A stretch of 64,000 nucleotides of DNA. It comes from Nevskia ramosa DSM 11499. GTDB taxonomy: Bacteria > Pseudomonadota > Gammaproteobacteria > Nevskiales > Nevskiaceae. Positions 17,490 through 27,100 of the stretch are shown here, in pieces. The stretch spans positions 208,626 to 272,625 of the forward strand of contig NZ_ATVI01000010.1 of assembly GCF_000420645.1 (NCBI RefSeq). Direction: 5' to 3'. Every line of letters begins with the position of its first letter. Position 1 is the stretch's first letter. Position numbers and translations under genes: made by a program. The notes under the pieces are model-generated. The model made no database searches, had not been told where the DNA came from, and was given only the letters and a program-made list of their open reading frames with translations.

Positions 17490-18398
17490 CTAGTGAGTTT
17501 TCGCGGCGATCAGCGCGCGGATCGCCGGCACCGCCGCCAGCGCGGCTTTCTCGCCAGCCAGGATTGCCCGCTGCTTGGATTCGAAATCGGCGGCCTTGAT
17601 GCCATGCACATCAGGGGCGATGACCACATCGGCGGCCGGCAGCTCGGCACGGCGCAGGGACGAACCCATGATGTCGAAGGCCTTCAGCACGGTGCCCAGC
17701 GTCGAGTCCTCGCGCGCTTCCTCGACCGGCGCCGAGACATCGACGGCGATCACGATGTCGGCACCGAGCGTACGGGCGAAGCGCACCGGCACCGGGCTGA
17801 CGGTGCCACCATCGACGTATTCCTCGTTGTCGATCACCGCCGGCTGGAACACGCCGGGAATGGCCGACGAAGCACGCACCGCGAGGCCGACATCGCCGGT
17901 GGTGAACACCGTGGCTTCGCCGGTGCGCAGCTTGGCGGCGACGGCCGCGAAGCGTCGCGGCAGCTGCTGGATCTTGCGGTTGCCGACCTTCTCGTTGACG
18001 AAGTTCTGCAGCTTTTCGCCGCGCAGCAGGCCGCGGTTGAACAGCTGCCAGTCGGCAAAGGTCGCGCGTTCGAGATCGAAGGTCATTTCCTGCAACTCGA
18101 AGCCGTTGAGGCCCGAGGCGTACAGCGCGCCAACCACGCTGCCGGCGCTGGTGCCGATGATCAGATCGACCTGAATGCCCTGCGATTCGAGCATCTTGAT
18201 GACGCCGACATGGGCGAAGCCGCGCGCTGCGCCGCCGCCGAGCGCCAGCGCCACCTTCGGCAATACCGGCGGCGGCGGAATGACCGGGCCGGTCGGCGCT
18301 TCGACCACGGGTGCCGTGACCACAGGCGTGCTGCCGCATGCGGTCATGAGTCCGCAGACCGTGGCGAGGGCAGCGAACAGGCGACGGCTTCGATTCAT
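17490..18398 (-). CDS. patatin-like phospholipase lipoprotein
   Basis: This 302-residue protein has a lipoprotein signal (L-M-T-A-C, lipidated Cys about 21), a short Pro/Val linker and a patatin domain. The oxyanion loop G-G-G-A-A-R-G-F-A-H-V-G, nucleophile G-T-S-A-G and catalytic D-G-G (in E-Y-V-D-G-G-T-V-S-P-V-P) are all intact, as in RssA/YlbK-type proteins. It should be an acyl hydrolase tethered in the periplasm. It is the first gene of a tight unit with the EEP protein (14-bp gap) and cardiolipin synthase, so the operon concerns phospholipid turnover. Confidence 0.9.
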   Translation of the reverse strand: MNRSRRLFAALATVCGLMTACGSTPVVTAPVVEAPTGPVIPPPPVLPKVALALGGGAARGFAHVGVIKMLESQGIQVDLIIGTSAGSVVGALYASGLNGFELQEMTFDLERATFADWQLFNRGLLRGEKLQNFVNEKVGNRKIQQLPRRFAAVAAKLRTGEATVFTTGDVGLAVRASSAIPGVFQPAVIDNEEYVDGGTVSPVPVRFARTLGADIVIAVDVSAPVEEAREDSTLGTVLKAFDIMGSSLRRAELPAADVVIAPDVHGIKAADFESKQRAILAGEKAALAAVPAIRALIAAKTH

Positions 18399-18463
18399 GG
18401 CGACTGGGAGCGAGACGGGGGCTCAGTTTAGACGCGCTACCCGTCAGCGAGTTGCAGCGGCGA

Positions 18464-19192
18464 TCAGCGCGCCGCCAGCGCGGCCGCGAGTTCGTCGAAG
18501 CTGAACAGCACCGGGCAGACCGGCGCTTCGGATGCGCCGGCCAGCGGCAGCGGGAAGGCGCTGAGGAAATAGCGGCCTTCGGGCACGGCGGCGACATCCA
18601 GGCATTCGAACACGGCGGCGCGCGGCAGCAGCTTGCGGTGGATCGGACGTTTGCGGGAACCGGGCTGGAAGTCGGTCGACTTCCAGGAAGTCAGATAGGC
18701 ATCGAAACGCGGATTGGCGAGCAGCCAGTCGGCGGCATCCTCGGCCAGGGTCAATGCGCAGGCCGGATCGTGCTGGCCGCGAGCGGTCGTCGGCAGATCG
18801 GCCAAAGTCAGGATCAGTTTGTCGGGCGCGCTTTCATGGCCGGTCGCACGACGGATTTCGCTGCGCAGCTGGGCGGCATCGACGAGGCAATGGCGACCGC
18901 TGGCGACGTCCTGCCAGACCGGTGCTTGAAGCTTCAGCAACAGCACCGGACCGTAGAGATTGCCGAGCCGCGCCGGCGTGAAATAGCTGCCGACGTCATT
19001 GCCGTCTTCCAGGATGTGCGACGGCGCATCGACATGCGGCAGGCTGTGCGGCGCCAGCCGATGGGCGTCGTAGCGCACCGGCGGATGGGCCGGATTGCAC
19101 AAGTCATAGATCGGCTCAACCGAATACGGCGCGCCCTCGGCCCAGAGACCGGGCGTGTCGGGACGGATCAGTGGCGACAGGACGTAGGGCAT
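18464..19192 (-). CDS. cyclase-family (kynurenine formamidase-like) metal-dependent hydrolase
   Basis: The product is 242 residues with the cyclase-family signature H-S-L-P-H-V-D-A-P-S-H (about 48-58), where His and Asp bind the metal, and later L-T-S-W-K-S-T-D and the loop before E-C-L-D. Family members include KynB and isatin hydrolase. The substrate may be an N-formyl or cyclic amide; no neighbouring tryptophan-degradation gene helps to decide. It is monocistronic, 65 nt downstream of nothing on its strand but followed by the patatin operon. Confidence 0.75.
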   Translation of the reverse strand: MPYVLSPLIRPDTPGLWAEGAPYSVEPIYDLCNPAHPPVRYDAHRLAPHSLPHVDAPSHILEDGNDVGSYFTPARLGNLYGPVLLLKLQAPVWQDVASGRHCLVDAAQLRSEIRRATGHESAPDKLILTLADLPTTARGQHDPACALTLAEDAADWLLANPRFDAYLTSWKSTDFQPGSRKRPIHRKLLPRAAVFECLDVAAVPEGRYFLSAFPLPLAGASEAPVCPVLFSFDELAAALAAR

Positions 19193-19236
19193 GGTGAGGC
19201 AGTGTCCAGTGGCTGGTTACCAGTTGCCGGAAAGCG

Positions 19237-19262
19237 AAATTAATCTGTATCTGACCCCGATT
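19237..19262. repeat. possible relic of a transposase-associated terminal sequence
   Basis: The short stretch AATTAATCTGTATCTGACCC lies in the 80-bp gap between the cyclase gene and tatD. It resembles a motif recalled from the ends of REP-associated (Y1 family) transposase elements in proteobacteria. Nearby at 19211-19221 is the small palindrome CTGGTTACCAG. No transposase is present, so at most this is a remnant. Confidence 0.3.
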
Positions 19263-19272
19263 GTTGGGCCGA

Positions 19273-20076
19273 TTACTGGGGCAGGGAGAACACGCGTCGG
19301 GCGTTCGCCGTTGTCGAAGTGGCGATCTGCGCCGGCGACTCACCGCGTGCAGCAGCGATTGCTTCGAGCACGGCGGGCAGGTACGCGGGCTCGTTGCGGC
19401 GATCCTTGGGCTTCGGTCGCAAGGTGCGCGGCAGCAGATAGGGCGCATCGGTTTCGATCAGCAGGCGCTCGGCCGGAATCATCCGCGCGACTTCGTGCAG
19501 ATGGCTGCCGCGGCGCTCGTCGCAGATCCAGCCGGTGATGCCGATGTGGCAGTCGAGCTGCAGGTAGTCCGCGCAGGCGGCGGCCGTGTCGGTGAAGCAG
19601 TGGACGACGGCGTCGCGCAGCTGTGGCCGGTAGTCACGGAGGATCGCGATGAAATCCGCATGGGCATCGCGCTGATGCAGGAACACCGGCTTGTTCGCCG
19701 CGATCGCCAGTTCGAGCTGGGCGATGAACGCGGCGCGTTGCTCCGGGCGCGGCGACAGGTCACGGAAGTAGTCGAGCCCGCACTCGCCCAGTGCGACCAC
19801 TTCCGGCGCTTGCGCCAAGGTCGCGATGCGGGCGGCGAGGGCATCGTTCCAGTCGGCGGCGTGATGCGGATGCAGGCCGGCGGTCGCGTACAGCCGAGGC
19901 TGATCGCTGCCACGCGTTGCTTGGGCAAAGGCCAACACCTGTTCGTTGCTCGCCGCGCAAGAGCCGGTGACGATGATCGCGCCAACACCAGCTGCGCTGG
20001 CGCGACTCAGGACAGAGTCGAAGTCGACAGCGAAGCTTTCGTGCGCCAGGTTGGCACCGATGTCGACGAGACCCAT
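19273..20076 (-). CDS. tatD: TatD family metal-dependent DNase/hydrolase
   Basis: The product is 267 residues from the ATG at 20076, which gives M-G-L-V-D-I-G-A-N-L-A-H, the TatD start. The upstream frame to 20238 is not family-like. Metal ligands of the TIM barrel are visible in G-L-H-P-H-H, G-E-C-G-L-D-Y, F-L-H-Q-R-D, V-H-C-F-T-D and E-T-D-A-P-Y-L. TatD enzymes cut DNA 3' to 5' and act in repair and in DNA turnover. It follows the HTTM gene by 16 bp and is likely co-transcribed with it. Confidence 0.93.
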   Translation of the reverse strand: MGLVDIGANLAHESFAVDFDSVLSRASAAGVGAIIVTGSCAASNEQVLAFAQATRGSDQPRLYATAGLHPHHAADWNDALAARIATLAQAPEVVALGECGLDYFRDLSPRPEQRAAFIAQLELAIAANKPVFLHQRDAHADFIAILRDYRPQLRDAVVHCFTDTAAACADYLQLDCHIGITGWICDERRGSHLHEVARMIPAERLLIETDAPYLLPRTLRPKPKDRRNEPAYLPAVLEAIAAARGESPAQIATSTTANARRVFSLPQ

Positions 20077-20092
20077 CAGGCCGCAACCATCC

Positions 20093-21907
20093 TCATTTGG
20101 TCGCGGTCGCCGCCGGCACCGCGAAGCAGCCATGGCGCCAGAGCACGATCTGTTCAACAGTCGGCGTCTCGCCTGGCGGTACCGATTTCTCGAGCATGTA
20201 GATGATCTTGAAGGTGTCGAGCTGCTGCTGGCCGACATGCGTGGTGTTCCAGTCGCGGCACAGCCAGCGACCGTAGTAGAGGCGGTTGTCGGCGAACGCG
20301 GCGGACCAGACGCGTTCCATGTACTTGTGCCAGCGGATGTTCTGCCACTCGTGCGTGATGTACTCGGGCTTGTCGTAGCTGATGCCCTTCCGCTCCGGGT
20401 GCAGCAGGTCGAGTTCGGTGCCGTCGCGCAGTGTTGCCGGAATCACGAACCAGCCGTCTTCGCGCGACGGGAACGGCGCGAACATGTCCCAGTACTGATC
20501 GAGGCGCACCTTGCGCAGCGGCGGCGTCAACATCGCGTACAGCCGTTCCGGCAGCCAGTGAATGGTGCAAAAGTTCCAGGTCAGTAGCACCACCATCGTG
20601 AAGCCGGCGAGCGCCTGGGCGATCGGCCCGCTTTCGAACGGCCGGTCATGGAACGGCAGCAGCGCGCCGCTGATCTGGCCGAAGCCACCGCGGTTGCGGC
20701 CGACGAAGTCGTACACGGCATTGCCGATCGGCACGGCCCAGCTGCCCGACAGCAGCCAGCCGGCCCAGGCCAGCGACGGCGAGCGGCGCAGCAGGATCAC
20801 GAACGCCGGCCACTTCAGATAGGCGTGATCGTCGTGATCGAGGATCACCCAGGAGTAGTTCGCTTCGAGCAATGACTTTGCCCGAGGCGTGTCCTGCGCC
20901 GGCGCGATCTCGGCTTTCAGCAGCAACAACGATCGCAGGATCAGCACGCTCTTCAGGCAGAAGCCGCAGTCACGGTCGTAGTAGATGCGCAGCGGCTGCG
21001 GGCCGATGGCGGCGGCGCGGCGGTCGCGCCAGCGGCCTGCTGCATCCCACAGCCAGCCACCGGCGAACAGGCTCAGCGAGGTCAGGCTGATGTACGGGAA
21101 GGGCCCAAGTTCCAGGCAGAAGATGAAGCCGATGTGCATCGCCATCAGCATCGCCATCACCGAGAAGCGGAAGGCGCGGCTGAGTACCGGGATGAAGACC
21201 AGGATAGGCCCGACCATCTCCAGCCACCAGACGTAATGCGTGAGGCCGGTGGTCAGTTGCGGGAAGGTCTTCAGCCATTGGCCGAGCGGTGTCGCGTAAC
21301 CGTCGATCGACAGCGCGTAGAACACCGCGGTGCCGTTGTGCCAGTCGGCGCCGCTTTTCAGGATGGCGCTGAAGAAGTACACCGACATCACCTGGAACAA
21401 GATGCCGACCGAAGCCCAGGAACGATGCCGGTTGTCGGCCGGCGCCGGCGTGTTGCTCAGCGCCGCATCGAGGCTGGCGCGCGCCGCCACCGGCAGGAAG
21501 ATCGCCCAGAAGATCAGGCAGGTGAGCAGGATGTCGCCGCCGAGCAGCACCATCGGATTGCGATTCAGCAGCGAGGCGTTGAGCACGAAGGCGATCACCA
21601 GCGCCAGGCGCGTGCGCCAGCCGAAGATGATCAGCAGCGCGGCGATCGTTTCGACGCCGAACAGCAGCGCGGCAAACCACCATTCACCGTTGGCCGCGTG
21701 GAAGCTGACGCGCCACAGACCGTTGGTGCTCAGCAGCCAGTCGCGTGGCATGACGCCGAGATCGGTGTAGAACGCAGTCAGATCGATCGCGCGACACAGC
21801 TGATCAGCCAGCAAAACGGTGCCGAGCATCACGCGGAACACGGCCAGCGTGCGCAGATCGATGCCGAAGACCATGTCGAGTCGGGTCTTGAGCCAGGCTG
21901 GAATCAT
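20093..21907 (-). CDS. HTTM-domain membrane protein fused to a DCC thiol-disulfide oxidoreductase
   Basis: This 604-residue fusion starts with a polytopic HTTM region (about 1-295; early F-R-V-M-L-G-T-V-L-L-A-D and L-L-N-R-N-P-M-V-L-L-G-G-D). HTTM proteins are distant relatives of vitamin K-dependent gamma-carboxylase. The DCC domain begins near residue 305 with Y-Y-D-R-D-C-G-F-C, a CxxC redox centre facing the cytoplasm. It ends with two further hydrophobic spans and a soluble tail rich in Trp and Tyr. Function of the fusion is unknown; redox modification of an envelope protein is a guess. An AGAGAG site precedes the ATG. Confidence 0.8.
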   Translation of the reverse strand: MIPAWLKTRLDMVFGIDLRTLAVFRVMLGTVLLADQLCRAIDLTAFYTDLGVMPRDWLLSTNGLWRVSFHAANGEWWFAALLFGVETIAALLIIFGWRTRLALVIAFVLNASLLNRNPMVLLGGDILLTCLIFWAIFLPVAARASLDAALSNTPAPADNRHRSWASVGILFQVMSVYFFSAILKSGADWHNGTAVFYALSIDGYATPLGQWLKTFPQLTTGLTHYVWWLEMVGPILVFIPVLSRAFRFSVMAMLMAMHIGFIFCLELGPFPYISLTSLSLFAGGWLWDAAGRWRDRRAAAIGPQPLRIYYDRDCGFCLKSVLILRSLLLLKAEIAPAQDTPRAKSLLEANYSWVILDHDDHAYLKWPAFVILLRRSPSLAWAGWLLSGSWAVPIGNAVYDFVGRNRGGFGQISGALLPFHDRPFESGPIAQALAGFTMVVLLTWNFCTIHWLPERLYAMLTPPLRKVRLDQYWDMFAPFPSREDGWFVIPATLRDGTELDLLHPERKGISYDKPEYITHEWQNIRWHKYMERVWSAAFADNRLYYGRWLCRDWNTTHVGQQQLDTFKIIYMLEKSVPPGETPTVEQIVLWRHGCFAVPAATATK

Positions 21908-21951
21908 CAGTTCTCTCTTCTGCCCCTTGGGCGTGCGTCGTCAAACATCTT

Positions 21952-21982
21952 CATAAACGAAAAGGGAGCCTCGCGGCTCCCT
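21952..21982 (-). terminator. intrinsic terminator after the GGLLGG-repeat gene
   Basis: On the minus strand a perfect 8-bp stem, AGGGAGCC/GGCTCCCT at 21963-21982, is followed by TTTTCGTTTAT. It lies 20 bp past the repeat-protein stop and would insulate that gene from the HTTM gene 45 bp further on. Confidence 0.85.
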
Positions 21983-22002
21983 TATGCGTTGCAGCTGCGC
22001 GC

Positions 22003-22770
22003 TTACTGCTTCTGCAGGTCGCCCATTTGACCGGTGCCGCCATCGAGCCAGTTCAGGCGCTGGACGTCGCGATCGGCCGAAATGCTGCTTGCGTTGGCGT
22101 AGCCGCCGCCAAGCAAACCGCCGAGCAGACCACCCGTGGTGGTGGAGCCGGTCGTTCCGCCCGTCGTTCCGCCGGTGCTGCCACCCAGCAAACCGCCGAG
22201 CAGGCCGCCCGTCGTCGAGCCCGTCGTGCCACCGGTGCTGCCGCCCAGCAAACCACCCAGCAAGCCGCCCAGGAGGCCGCCCGTGGTGGCAGGTGGGGTT
22301 TCTGCCTTGCTGTCCTTGTTGTCCGCCACTTCGTAGATCAGGTAGCCGATGCCGGCAACGCCGACGACCAGCAGAGACAGATCGAAGAAGTCCAGACCTT
22401 CCGGACCGATGCCGTCCTGAGCCGGGCGGCCGCCATCATCCTCGGCCTGACGCATCGGCGGACGGATGTGCGCCATGAACGGAATGCCGCCGACCATCGC
22501 GATGCGGTTGCCGCGGGTGTCGAAATCCCACTGGGCGAGCGCTGGCAGTGCGCCGCCGTCGAACGTGCGCAGGCGCTGGTCGTAAGACATGCGCAGGCCG
22601 TAGTGCAGCGGTGCCGTCATTGCGCGCGCCGGATTCGGATGGCCGAAGTCCAGGCTCACGTAGGCATTCGCCGACGGTTGGGTGCTGATGTCGTTGTTCT
22701 GGCCAGCTACGGCCGTCCAAGTTCCGGCGAGTGCCAGAGCGGCGCCCGTGATGACAGCGAGCTTGCGCAT
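22003..22770 (-). CDS. secreted protein with one central helix and a GGLLGG-repeat C-terminus
   Basis: I do not recognise the family. The product is 255 residues: signal peptide (about 1-22), a soluble N-terminal domain with D-F-G-H-P-N-P-A-R and D-F-D-T-R-G-N-R-I, a hydrophobic segment at about 130-147 and a low-complexity region at about 163-223. That region repeats G-G-L-L-G-G-L-L-G-G and S-T-G-G-T-T-G three times. The repeat could form a flexible or glycine-zipper assembly. It is monocistronic with its own terminator. The DNA of the repeat is itself repetitive, so copy number may vary between strains. Confidence 0.7.
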   Translation of the reverse strand: MRKLAVITGAALALAGTWTAVAGQNNDISTQPSANAYVSLDFGHPNPARAMTAPLHYGLRMSYDQRLRTFDGGALPALAQWDFDTRGNRIAMVGGIPFMAHIRPPMRQAEDDGGRPAQDGIGPEGLDFFDLSLLVVGVAGIGYLIYEVADNKDSKAETPPATTGGLLGGLLGGLLGGSTGGTTGSTTGGLLGGLLGGSTGGTTGGTTGSTTTGGLLGGLLGGGYANASSISADRDVQRLNWLDGGTGQMGDLQKQ

Positions 22771-22928
22771 TCCATGTCCCCCAAATCTGTGCTGGATTTA
22801 TTAGTACTTCGGAGCAGGCAAGCTGACCCCGAGCCGGTCGAACTATAGGTTCGCGCCCCAATGCTGGCAAGCGGGCGCCGCCGCCAGAGGGTTCGACCGA
22901 AAGCTCGTTCCCACCCTAGACTTGCGCC

Positions 22929-23612
22929 ATGTCCCCCCAACCAGAAACGATCCCCGAAACGGCGCTGCGTCCAGGCGCCAGCAGCGAATTGTCGATCGCC
23001 GGCCCGGCCGGCCGCCTCGAAGCCCTGCTGACGACGCCGAAACAGGCGCCGATCGGCCTCTGCGTGGTCTGCCATCCGCACCCCTTGTTTGGCGGCACGA
23101 TGGCCAACAAGGTGGTCTGGACGCTCGGCAATGCGGCGCTGAAAGCCGGCTGCCGCGTGGTCCGTTTCAATTTCCGCGGCGTTGGCCGCAGCGCCGGTCT
23201 GTTCGACGATACCCTCGGTGAAACCGATGACGCGCTGGCCGTGATCGAAGCGCTGCGAGCCACCGCGCCGGAGTTGCCGCTGGTGATTGCCGGCTTCTCG
23301 TTTGGCGGCCACGTGGCGCTGAAAGCGGCATCGCGCACGGCTTGCGCGGCGCTGGTCACCATCGCGCCGCCGATGGGCCGGTATCTGAAGACCGCTGAGC
23401 CGCCCGCGCATCCGCAGGTGCCCTGGCTTGCGGTACACAGTGCCGATGACGACACCGTGTCCTACGCCGAGACCCACGCCGCGATGATGAGCTATGACCC
23501 GCCGCCGGAATTCATCCATTACGACGACGCCGGGCATTTCTTCCACGGCCGGCTCGGCGAACTCCAGGGCCAGGTACAGGTCTTCCTGGAACGCGTCTTG
23601 CGGCCGGCCTGA
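22929..23612 (+). CDS. alpha/beta hydrolase, COG2945 type
   Basis: The product is 227 residues. Signs of the family are C-H-P-H-P-L-F-G-G-T-M-A-N-K-V-V, R-F-N-F-R-G-V-G-R-S, the nucleophile elbow G-F-S-F-G-G, and a C-terminal H-F-F-H-G-R-L for the catalytic His. It is cytoplasmic with no signal. The substrate is unknown. It is separated from the next gene by 15 bp and is probably in the same transcript as the TerB-like protein and the hybrid kinase. Confidence 0.85.
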   Translation: MSPQPETIPETALRPGASSELSIAGPAGRLEALLTTPKQAPIGLCVVCHPHPLFGGTMANKVVWTLGNAALKAGCRVVRFNFRGVGRSAGLFDDTLGETDDALAVIEALRATAPELPLVIAGFSFGGHVALKAASRTACAALVTIAPPMGRYLKTAEPPAHPQVPWLAVHSADDDTVSYAETHAAMMSYDPPPEFIHYDDAGHFFHGRLGELQGQVQVFLERVLRPA

Positions 23613-23627
23613 ACCCCCGCCGTCCTG

Positions 23628-24128
23628 ATGATTGCCCATCGCAACCCGGAGAAGCCCGTGGTCCTGAGCCGTCTGCGTGATCTGATTGCCCCGAAGTCCG
23701 CCGCTACGAAAGCACCTTCCGAAGCCTTGTCGACAGCGCTGCTGTTGCTCGAACTGGCCGCCGCCGATTTCGAATCCGACGATGTCGAGCTGGAGCGGGT
23801 CGGCAGCCTGCTCTGCGAACGCTATGGCCTGGACAGCGCCGCGCTCGATCAACTGCTGAGCGAAGCGCGCCTGCGTGCCCGGCAGTCGGTATCGCTGCAC
23901 GAATACGTGCAGAGGTTGAACAACGCCCTGGATGCCGACGGCAAGCGCCGGCTGATCAGCATGCTCTGGCAGGTGGCGCTGGCCGACGGCCGCATCGACA
24001 AGTACGAAGAGCACCTGCTGCGCCGGCTCGTCGATCTGCTGTTCATCCCGATGGCCGACTACATCCAGGCGCGCGAAGCCGCGGTCGCCCAGGCAGGTGC
24101 CAATTCAGGCGCCAATGCTCATGGCTGA
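23628..24128 (+). CDS. TerB-like (tellurite resistance fold) protein
   Basis: The product is 166 residues, all helical, with A-A-A-D-F-E-S-D-D-V-E-L-E-R near 50 and V-A-L-A-D-G-R-I-D-K-Y-E-E-H-L-L-R-R near 125. These acidic D-x-E and D-G-x-x-D motifs are the paired features of COG4103/TerB-like proteins, which are linked to membrane stress and metal sensing. A GTG near 23658 is an alternative start. Its end overlaps the start region of the hybrid kinase, which suggests coupling. Confidence 0.7.
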   Translation: MIAHRNPEKPVVLSRLRDLIAPKSAATKAPSEALSTALLLLELAAADFESDDVELERVGSLLCERYGLDSAALDQLLSEARLRARQSVSLHEYVQRLNNALDADGKRRLISMLWQVALADGRIDKYEEHLLRRLVDLLFIPMADYIQAREAAVAQAGANSGANAHG

Positions 24129-27100
24129 AAGCGGCGTCATAGCCGGCAGTCAGACGGCGCCGCGCAAGCGGCTGCTGGTATTTGCGGACTGGCCGATCGC
24201 GACCAAGCTTGGCGTCGGCTTTGGCCTCATCACACTGTTGCTGGTCGTCAACGCGGCAGCCTTCTTCGTGATCCAGCAGCGCGAGGAGAAACAGCGCGAA
24301 TGGACCCAGCACACCTATGAAGTGATCGCGGCGCTGCGCGATCTGGAAGTACAGACGCTGAATCAGCAGGCCGGCATCCGGGGGTTTCAGCTGACCCATG
24401 ATCCGGCCTACCTGGTGCCGTACAACGACGGCGCCGAGGCTTATCGGCATGTGCTGGCGACCTTGCGCGGTCTGGTCGTCGACAACCCGGCGCAGCAGGC
24501 GCAGCTCGATCGCATCGACGAGGTGATGGGCAGCTGGCGCAGTGAAATCTCCGAGCCCACCCGCGTGCTGATCGAAGGCGGCGGCAGCACCGAGGCGTCG
24601 GTCGCGCTGACGGTCAAGGGCAAGGGTTATCGCGATACGCTGCGCGCCCTCATCGCCGAGACCCAGGCCACCGAACGCCTGCTGCTCGGCCAGCGCAGCG
24701 CCACCTTGCATGAAAGTGTCGAGATGGCGCGTCGGCTGACCGTGCTGCTGCTGAGTCTGGCGGTGCTGATCTCCGGTTACGCCATCCGCAGCGTGCGGCG
24801 GATGATCGCCGCGCCGATCACCGCATTGACCGTGCTGATGACGCGCCTGGCCGGTCATGATCACAGCATCGTCGTGCCGTTCCAGCGTCGTGCCGACGAG
24901 GTTGGCGACATCGCCCGCGCGCTCGACGTGTTCAAGGCCATGTCGATCGCCACCCATAGCCAGAACTGGGTCAAGACCTCGCTCGGCGAGATCTCCGCCG
25001 GATTGCAGGAAGCGCGCGATACCGGCGCCTTTGCCCATGCGCTGACCGATGCTCTGCGGCCGAAGGTCGGCGCTGCCGCGCTGGCGTTCTACGGTTTCGA
25101 CGATCGCCGCCAGCGTCTGCAATGCCTCGGCGGCTACGGCCTGCCGGAGGAGACCACCCGGCGCCAGGCAATCCGGCTCGACGATGGCCTGGTCGGCCAG
25201 TGCGCGCGCAGCCGCGAACCGGTGCTGCTGCGCGACCTGCCAGGCGATTACCTGAGCATCCGTTCGGGACTTGGTCAGACGACGCCGCGCTGCCTGCTGC
25301 TGCTGCCGCTGGTGCTGCAGGATCAGTTGGTGGCAGTGCTCGAGATTGCCGCCTTCGATGATTTCAGCGTTGACCAGAGACATCTGCTCGACGAGTTGCT
25401 GCCGATTGCCACGCTTTCGTTCGACAACCTGCGCCGCGCGCTGCGCACTCAGGAACTGCTGGCCGAAACGCAGGCGCAATCGGAGGAACTGCAGGCTTCC
25501 GAGGAATCGCTGCGCGTGCAGCAGGAAGAGCTGCGCGCCACCAACGAAGCGCTCGGGGCCAAGACCCGTCTGCTCGAAGAGCAATCGCAGAAACTGCGCG
25601 CGTCCGAGGAAGAGCTGAAGCTGCAGGCCGAGGAGCTCAAGGTCACCAATGAATCGCTGGTCAGCCGCGGCGCCACCTTGCAGGAGCAGCAGCTGATCCT
25701 GCAGGAGCTGCAGCGCGAGACCCAGGAAAAGGCCGACGCGCTGGCCCGCGCCAGCCAGTACAAGAGCGAATTCCTGGCCAACATGTCGCACGAGTTGCGC
25801 ACGCCGCTGAACAGTCTCCTGATCCTGTCGAAGAGCCTGGCCGACAACGACGAAGGCCATCTGGCATCGGATGAAGTGGAGTCGGCCAAGGTCATCTTCG
25901 AAAGCGGTTCGAAGCTGCTGCAGCTGATCAACGACATTCTCGATCTGTCCAAGGTCGAAGCCGGCAAGCTCGAAGTGATGGTCGACCATCTGAGTCTGGC
26001 CAGCTTCACCCAGGGCCTGAACCGCAGCTTCCGGCACGTGGCCCGCGAGCGGCAGCTGGACTTCGAGATTCACGTCGACGACGGCCTGCCTGCCTCGATC
26101 CGCACCGATGCCGCGCGCCTGGAACAGATCGTCAACAACCTGCTCGGCAATGCCTTCAAGTTCACCCGCGCCGGCAAGGTCGAGCTGCGCATCAGCCGCC
26201 CTGAACTCGGCCAGCGTCTGCCGTCGGGGCTCAGGCGCGAGCAGTGCCTGGCGATCGCGGTCAGCGATACCGGCATAGGCATTCCGGAAGACAAGTTCCA
26301 CAAGATGTTCCAGACCTTCCAGCAGGTCGATGCCGGCACCAGCCGGCAGTTCGGCGGCACCGGGCTGGGCCTGTCGATCGCCCGCGGCATGGCGCGCCGG
26401 CTCGGCGGCGACATCGCCATGCAGAGCCGCTTCGGCAGCGGCAGTACCTTCACCGTGCTGCTGCCCGAGGAGCCGCCGGCGTTCGAAGCCGAGCCGCTGC
26501 CGATCGAAAGCGAAGCGCCGCCGTTGGCGCCTGCGCCAGTAGCGGCAGCACCGAAGCCCAGCGCGGCGCCGGTGCAGAGCCTGCCGCCCGCGCCGACGAT
26601 CGCCGACGATCGCGAGCTGATCCGCGACGACGACACGGTGATCCTGATCGTCGAGGACGATCCGGCCTTCGCCCGCATCCTCGCCGAGCTGATCCGCCGC
26701 CGCGGCTATCGCGTGCTGGCGGCTGGCGATGGCGAATCGGGCCTGAAGCTGGTCCGCGAATTCCGTCCGGCCGGCGTCCTGCTCGACGTGATGCTGCCGG
26801 GCATGGACGGCTGGGCGGTGATCGACCGGATGAAGGCGGACGTGTCACTGAAGGACATTCCGGTGCACTTCATCTCGGCCACCGACGATGCCGCGCGTGG
26901 CCTGGAAGCGGGCGCGATCGGCTTCCTGACCAAGCCGGTGTCAAAGGCCGCGCTGTTGTCCGCCTTCGATCGCCTGCTTCATCCGGGCGGTCAGGAAGCC
27001 GTGCGCCGAGTGCTGCTGATCGATGACGACGCCGCTTCGCGCCGGGCGATGCGCAGCCTGCTCAACGATGCCGGCGTCGAACTGGTCGATGCCGCCAGCG

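Noticed and set aside
24043..26301. 752-codon open frame antisense to the hybrid kinase
   Set aside because: GC-rich coding DNA often leaves an open antisense frame; the Gln/Ala/Leu-rich product matches no family.
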